From positions 62,001-126,000 of the forward strand of contig NZ_JAPKNI010000001.1 in the NCBI RefSeq assembly GCF_026343955.1: DNA of 64,000 bases. The letters run 5' to 3'. A model generated the notes under the pieces. That model was not told the origin of the DNA and searched no databases. It saw only the letters and a program-made list of their open reading frames with translations. Made by a program: the position numbers and the translations under genes. Shown one piece after another: positions 58,884 to 64,000 of this stretch. The stretch is from Kaistia defluvii (lineage in GTDB: Bacteria; Pseudomonadota; Alphaproteobacteria; Rhizobiales; Kaistiaceae). Position 1 is the first letter of the stretch; each line of letters begins with the position of its first letter.

Positions 58884-59909
58884 TCAGGTCACGCTGACGG
58901 GCTTCGAGCGCAGCCGGCTTGCCAGCGCCGGATCGGCGCGACGGCAGAGTTGCGGCGGCAGGCCGCGCAGGATCAGTTCCGCATCCGCGACCGCCATCCG
59001 GCCGATCGAAAACAGCGCGTCGACCGTGCCGCCGGTCCTGTGCGCGGAGAGCAGGATGCCCTCCATCTGGCGCACCGGGTCATCGGCCGGCACCGGCTCC
59101 TCCGGAAACACATCGGTTGCGACGCGGATATGGCCGGAGCGGACCGCGTCGAGCATGGCCGGAAAATCGACCACCGCCGCGCGGCTCATCAGCAGGAAGG
59201 CGGCGCCCTTCTGCATCAGCGCGAATTCGCGGGCGCCCAGGAAGCCCTGGTTCTCGCCCGTTACCGCCGCGAAGACGAACACGACCTGGCTGGTCGAAAG
59301 CAGTTCGTCCAGCGAGGCGGGCGTGCAGTCGTGGCGCTCGATGATCTCGTCCGGCAGCCAGGGATCGAACACCTTGACCGGATTGCGGAACGGCCGGATC
59401 AGCTCGCGCAGATTCTTGCCAAGATCGCCGAGGCCGATGATGCCGACCGAAGCGCCGGCGAAGCGGAACGTTTCGGCGTTGGCGGCGAGGCCATATTGCT
59501 CGGTGCCGGCGCGAAACGCGCGGTCCGCCGCCGTGATGCCGCGCGCCAGGTCGATCGCCATGCCGAGGGCGGCCTCCGCCACCGGGGCGGCAAAGGCCGA
59601 GCCCGGCGTCAGCACCCAGATGTTGCGTTCCTGGCAGGCCTGGTAGTCGATATTGGGCAGGAAGTTGGTCTCGACATTGATGACCCCCTTCAGCTTCTTC
59701 GCCCGGTCGAGCCGCTCACGCGGCAATGCCGTCTGGCCGAAGATCAGCACCGTCTCCGGCAGCAGCTCGTCAATTTGCGCGTCCGACATCGGCGCGTCTT
59801 CCGAGATCACCACCCGGCCCAGCTTTTCCAGCCGCGCGCGGACATCCGGCTCCATGATCAGATCCAGTGTCCGCGGCAGCGGATCGACCAGAATAATTCC
59901 CTCAGCCAA
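58884..59909 (-). CDS. D-isomer specific 2-hydroxyacid dehydrogenase family protein
   Basis: The 341-residue NAD(P)-dependent enzyme has the cofactor loop VGIIGLGDLGKNLREL (G-x-G-x-x-G, about residues 158-165). The catalytic arginine is near MSRAAVVDFPAM, the glutamate in DVFPEEPVPADDP, and the histidine in LLSAHRTGGT. TTG at 59909 is chosen as start because gggaggaag lies seven bases upstream; another TTG at 59924 would place that site inside the gene. The physiological hydroxyacid is unknown. Confidence 0.85.
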   Translation of the reverse strand: MAEGIILVDPLPRTLDLIMEPDVRARLEKLGRVVISEDAPMSDAQIDELLPETVLIFGQTALPRERLDRAKKLKGVINVETNFLPNIDYQACQERNIWVLTPGSAFAAPVAEAALGMAIDLARGITAADRAFRAGTEQYGLAANAETFRFAGASVGIIGLGDLGKNLRELIRPFRNPVKVFDPWLPDEIIERHDCTPASLDELLSTSQVVFVFAAVTGENQGFLGAREFALMQKGAAFLLMSRAAVVDFPAMLDAVRSGHIRVATDVFPEEPVPADDPVRQMEGILLSAHRTGGTVDALFSIGRMAVADAELILRGLPPQLCRRADPALASRLRSKPVSVT

Positions 59910-60281
59910 GGCACTTCCTCCCAATCTCGATTGGGCGTCAGCCTAGGCCAGTTTCCGCGCTCCGCGCCATCGGCTGATGCTTCACGAGCCACGATCCCCC
60001 GGCTTTTTGTGAGGATCGACGCCGGCCAGGATCGGCACGCGTCCCGCTTGCGCGGCCCCTCGATCGCCCGCCGACAGGCGGTCCCGCGCGCCGACATCCG
60101 CCGCGCCTGGGCCCGACGCGCCGAGTGCGTCTATTCTTGGTTTAAATTGGGTTAATTCAACAACGGGGATGCTACCCAAGGTAGTTCTACAACCAAAACC
60201 TGAAGTGAATCAGTCATAGTTTTGCCCCGATGCGCTCGGATATTCGCGTCATCACAGGCTTCACGAACAGGAGGCTTCACG
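59910..60281. other. Divergent gap before the second BA14K gene
   Basis: The 372-base stretch includes an AT-rich segment near 60138-60160 (ggtttaaattgggttaattc) that may carry promoters for one or both divergent genes. A strong site, aggagg, precedes ATG 60282. No gene is seen. Confidence 0.4.
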
Positions 60282-60647
60282 ATGAGAAGCTTCGTTACCG
60301 CGTCTCTCGCCGGCGTTCTCGGCATTCTTGCCGTTACGGCAACGGCTTCGACGGCGTCGGCGGACCGCTGGCACGGCGGCCCGCGCTATTATGGCCACTA
60401 TCACCGCGACAATAGCGGCGCCGTCATTGGCGGCCTCGCCGCCGGCACGCTGCTCGGCCTCGGCATCGGCGCCATCGCGTCGCAGCCGCGCGCCTATGCC
60501 TACGATTACGAGGTTCCGCCGCCGCGCGGTGCCGCCTGGCGCGCGCATGTCGACTACTGCCTCGACCGCTACCGCAGCTACAGCCCGGAGACCGATACGT
60601 TCATCGGCGCCGACGGCTACGAATATCGCTGCCGCGGCTCCTACTGA
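60282..60647 (+). CDS. BA14K family exported protein, second paralogue
   Basis: The 121-residue protein has a signal peptide (MRSFVTASLAGVLGILAVTATASTASA), a His/Tyr-rich segment and a glycine-rich hydrophobic stretch (IGGLAAGTLLGLGIGAI). Its C-terminal signature HVDYCLDRYRSYSPETDTFIGADGYEYRCRG closely matches the copy at 58040. The two genes share length and domain order, and flank the 58565-59909 pair. Confidence 0.88.
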   Translation: MRSFVTASLAGVLGILAVTATASTASADRWHGGPRYYGHYHRDNSGAVIGGLAAGTLLGLGIGAIASQPRAYAYDYEVPPPRGAAWRAHVDYCLDRYRSYSPETDTFIGADGYEYRCRGSY

Positions 60648-60669
60648 GCCGTCGCTGCCCGGCATGCAA

Positions 60670-60704
60670 AAGCCCCGCGGGATCGCTCCCGCGGGGCTTT
60701 TTTG
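60670..60704 (+). terminator. Terminator of the second BA14K gene
   Basis: aagccccgcggg (60670-60681) pairs with cccgcggggctt (60688-60699) around a 6-base loop, and a run of six T residues overlaps and follows the stem. Confidence 0.92.
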
Positions 60705-60735
60705 GTTCGATGGCAGGAACCCCCCTCCGAATGTC

Positions 60736-60759
60736 CCCTCTCCCGCGGACGGGAGAGGG
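60736..60759. repeat. Palindrome ccctctcccg-cgga-cgggagaggg
   Basis: Ten-base perfect arms (60736-60745 and 60750-60759) enclose a 4-base loop. It belongs to the same dispersed family as the units at 49530 and 56892. Confidence 0.75.
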
Positions 60760-60791
60760 TTGTGGCGAGGGGCTCGCCCGAAGCCGGAAGC

Positions 60792-62503
<1,712 letters not shown>

Positions 62504-62561
62504 GCGACTTCCGGAACGTCCTTGGCGGGAGACGGGCAACCCGCCTCATGCTGCGGTGCAG

Positions 62562-62577
62562 CGTACCGTACGGTACG
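62562..62577. promoter_or_regulatory. Perfect palindrome cgtaccgtacggtacg, candidate TetR operator
   Basis: This 16-bp perfect palindrome lies between the divergent tetR-ilvC unit and the flavin oxidoreductase gene. Its length and symmetry suit binding of a TetR dimer. Binding here could regulate the tetR-ilvC transcript, the oxidoreductase gene, or both. Confidence 0.6.
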
Positions 62578-62751
62578 GTTCCAGTTGACTACAGCAAGCC
62601 CCGGAAGCGGTCAAGCTTCCCGATCGCCGAAACGCGACAGCCCGTTCACCGGAAGCGGTCTGGACGGCCGGGCTTGCCGGGTTCATAGCCATGGGACACA
62701 AGCGTCGCGCCCGTCCGAAGGCTGCCGCCGCGTCCGCCCATGGAGAGACAA

Positions 62752-63792
62752 TTGCAGAAGAAAATCGGCTTCCTTTCCTTCGGCCATTGGCAGGCCGCCC
62801 GCGGCTCGCAGACGCGCACGGCGCAGGAATCCCTGCTCCAGGCGATCGATCTCGCCGTCGCCGCCGAGGAGATCGGCATCGATGGCGCCTATTTCCGCGT
62901 CCACCATTTCGCACGCCAGGCGGCGGCCCCCTTCCCCGTGCTGGCGGCGATCGCGGCGCGGACCAAGCGCATCGAGTTCGGCACTGCCGTCGTCGACATG
63001 CGCTACGAGAACCCGCTCTACATGGCCGAGGAGGCCGCGGCGACCGACCTGATCGGCGACGGAAGGCTGCAGCTTGGCATCAGCCGCGGCTCGCCCGAGC
63101 CGGCCGAGCGCGGCTGGGAGGCCTTCGGCTATGATTCCGGCGACGATCTGAGCGGCGCCGACCTCGCCCGTACCCACACCGAGCTGTTCCGCGCCGCGAT
63201 CAAGGGCGCCGGCATCGCCAAGGCCGACCTGAAGATGACCGGCATGAACGGCCGGCTGGCGATCCAGCCACAATCGGCCGGCCTGCCGGAGCGCATCTGG
63301 TGGGGCGCCGGCACGCGCAAGACGGCGGTGTGGACCGCCGAGCAGGGCATGAACCTGATGAGTTCGACCCTGCTTTCGGAAGATACCGGCGTGCCGTTCA
63401 GCGAGTTGCAGGCCGAGCAGATCCAGCTCTATCGCGACGCCTGGAAGGCGGCCGGCTGGCAGCATGAGCCGCGCGTGTCGGTCTCACGCAGCGTGATGCC
63501 GATCGTCGATGACATCGACCGGATGTATTTCGGCGCCCGCGACGGCTCGGACCAGGACCAGGTCGGCTATCTCGGCGGCGGCATCGCCCGCTTCGGCAAG
63601 AGCTATATCGGCGCGCCGGACGTGATCGCGGCCGAACTGGCCAAGGACCAGGCCGTGCTCGACGCCGACACGCTGCTGCTGACGGTGCCGAACCAGCTCG
63701 GCGTCGCGTACAATGCCAAGTTGCTGAAGGCCATCGCCGACCACATCGCGCCGGCGATCGGCTGGAAGCGCGCGGAGGTGGAGCCGGCATAG
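62752..63792 (+). CDS. LLM class flavin-dependent oxidoreductase
   Basis: The protein of about 346 residues is a luciferase-like monooxygenase TIM barrel. It starts KKIGFLSFGHWQ and shows AEEIGIDGAYFRVHHF, FGTAVVDMRYENPLYMAEE and LGISRGSPEPAERGW, all typical of this group, with RIWWGAGTRKTAVW in the second half. It would use reduced FMN or F420 and O2 on an unknown substrate. TTG 62752 is preferred because ggaga lies about six bases before it; ATG 62740 in the same frame lacks a ribosome site. Confidence 0.85.
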   Translation: MQKKIGFLSFGHWQAARGSQTRTAQESLLQAIDLAVAAEEIGIDGAYFRVHHFARQAAAPFPVLAAIAARTKRIEFGTAVVDMRYENPLYMAEEAAATDLIGDGRLQLGISRGSPEPAERGWEAFGYDSGDDLSGADLARTHTELFRAAIKGAGIAKADLKMTGMNGRLAIQPQSAGLPERIWWGAGTRKTAVWTAEQGMNLMSSTLLSEDTGVPFSELQAEQIQLYRDAWKAAGWQHEPRVSVSRSVMPIVDDIDRMYFGARDGSDQDQVGYLGGGIARFGKSYIGAPDVIAAELAKDQAVLDADTLLLTVPNQLGVAYNAKLLKAIADHIAPAIGWKRAEVEPA

Positions 63793-63877
63793 CCGACACC
63801 CCACACAACCGCCGTCGACGGCACGTATCCAAGGTGGCGGTGGATAGGTTCCACACGCGCTTCCGCGACCTTGTGAC

Positions 63878-64000
63878 ATGCGCTACCGGTGGATTGACTT
63901 CAATCTTGAGGAATCGCTGCGGGACAGCATGCCTACGCCCCGACCCTTGGTGATCGTGATCATGCCGCCTTGGCCCAGAGGGGGAAGCGCCAACCTCTTC
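63878..64000 (+). CDS. Probable glycosyltransferase start, cut by the window edge
   Basis: An open frame begins at ATG 63878 and runs to the end of the window (41 codons). It reads MRYRWIDFNLEESLRDS and then VIVIMPPWPRGGSANLF, which resembles the N-terminal strand and glycine-rich loop of GT-B glycosyltransferases. No ribosome site is clear and only the N-terminus is visible. Confidence 0.45.
   Translation, partial: MRYRWIDFNLEESLRDSMPTPRPLVIVIMPPWPRGGSANLF

Noticed and set aside
60138-60160. Possible CtrA box (TTAA...TTAA) before the second BA14K gene
   Set aside because: The two TTAA halves are separated by 6 rather than 7 bases, and the rest of the consensus is poor.

Overview
This is a GC-rich chromosomal segment of an alphaproteobacterium, most likely of the order Hyphomicrobiales (Rhizobiales). 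The markers are a CckA-type hybrid kinase divergent from a FliO-domain protein, the alaS-recA neighbourhood, a cysteine-poor DksA, two BA14K-family proteins, DUF3309 and DUF1127 mini-proteins, and above all a 2172-residue protein that looks like the Growth Pole Ring protein (GPR/RgsE) of polar-growing Rhizobiales. The genus cannot be fixed from sequence reading alone. I see no prophage, insertion sequence, CRISPR array or rRNA operon; most of the window is ordinary core chromosome.

Layout. 1-2.9 kb: two tandem paralogous glycosyltransferase-like genes, the first cut by the window edge and lacking its catalytic motifs. 3.0-4.3 kb: icd, followed by a terminator and a 0.73 kb non-coding gap with an AT-rich core. 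5.0-9.4 kb: a CUT1-type sugar ABC operon (ATPase, Tat-exported binding protein, two permeases). 9.5-13.5 kb: an AraC regulator divergent from an SDR, followed by an aldo/keto reductase and an L-xylulose-reductase-like SDR. 13.5-19.4 kb (minus strand): KefB-type antiporter, alaS, and recA with an SOS-type promoter. 19.6-25.2 kb: serine hydrolase, SDR, psuG, methyltransferase, P450. 25.3-31.1 kb: cckA, FliO-like gene, dksA, FlgN-like gene. 31.3-34.4 kb: SixA-like phosphatase and the ycjX-ycjF pair. 34.5-37.1 kb: a compositionally odd uracil-DNA-glycosylase-like gene, a cupin, and a ferredoxin reductase/ferredoxin pair. 37.8-44.4 kb: the giant GPR-like gene. 44.6-49.3 kb: two MFS exporters, small proteins, a secreted protease and a fatty-acid-hydroxylase-family membrane enzyme. 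49.4-57.9 kb: dispersed palindromic repeats, two tandem tRNA-Lys(CTT) genes, a phytase-esterase-like exported protein, an orphan gene, leuA with a structured leader, a glycosyltransferase and a PhzF protein. 58.0-64 kb: two BA14K paralogues, a 2-hydroxyacid dehydrogenase, a tetR-ilvC operon, a luciferase-like flavoprotein, and the start of a probable gene at the right edge.

How the parts connect. Cell-cycle and polarity functions (CckA, the GPR homologue, FliO- and FlgN-like proteins, DksA) lie within about 20 kb. Branched-chain amino acid synthesis is represented by leuA and ilvC at separate loci, each with a visible regulatory feature: a leader with an upstream ORF for leuA and a co-transcribed TetR gene with a perfect palindrome for ilvC. 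The ABC importer and the following carbonyl-reductase genes could form a polyol/pentose utilisation region, which is inference. The best candidates for unusual biology are the hendecad-repeat architecture of the GPR-like protein, the motif-less glycosyltransferase paralogue, the UDG-like gene, and the leuA and tetR-ilvC regulatory regions.
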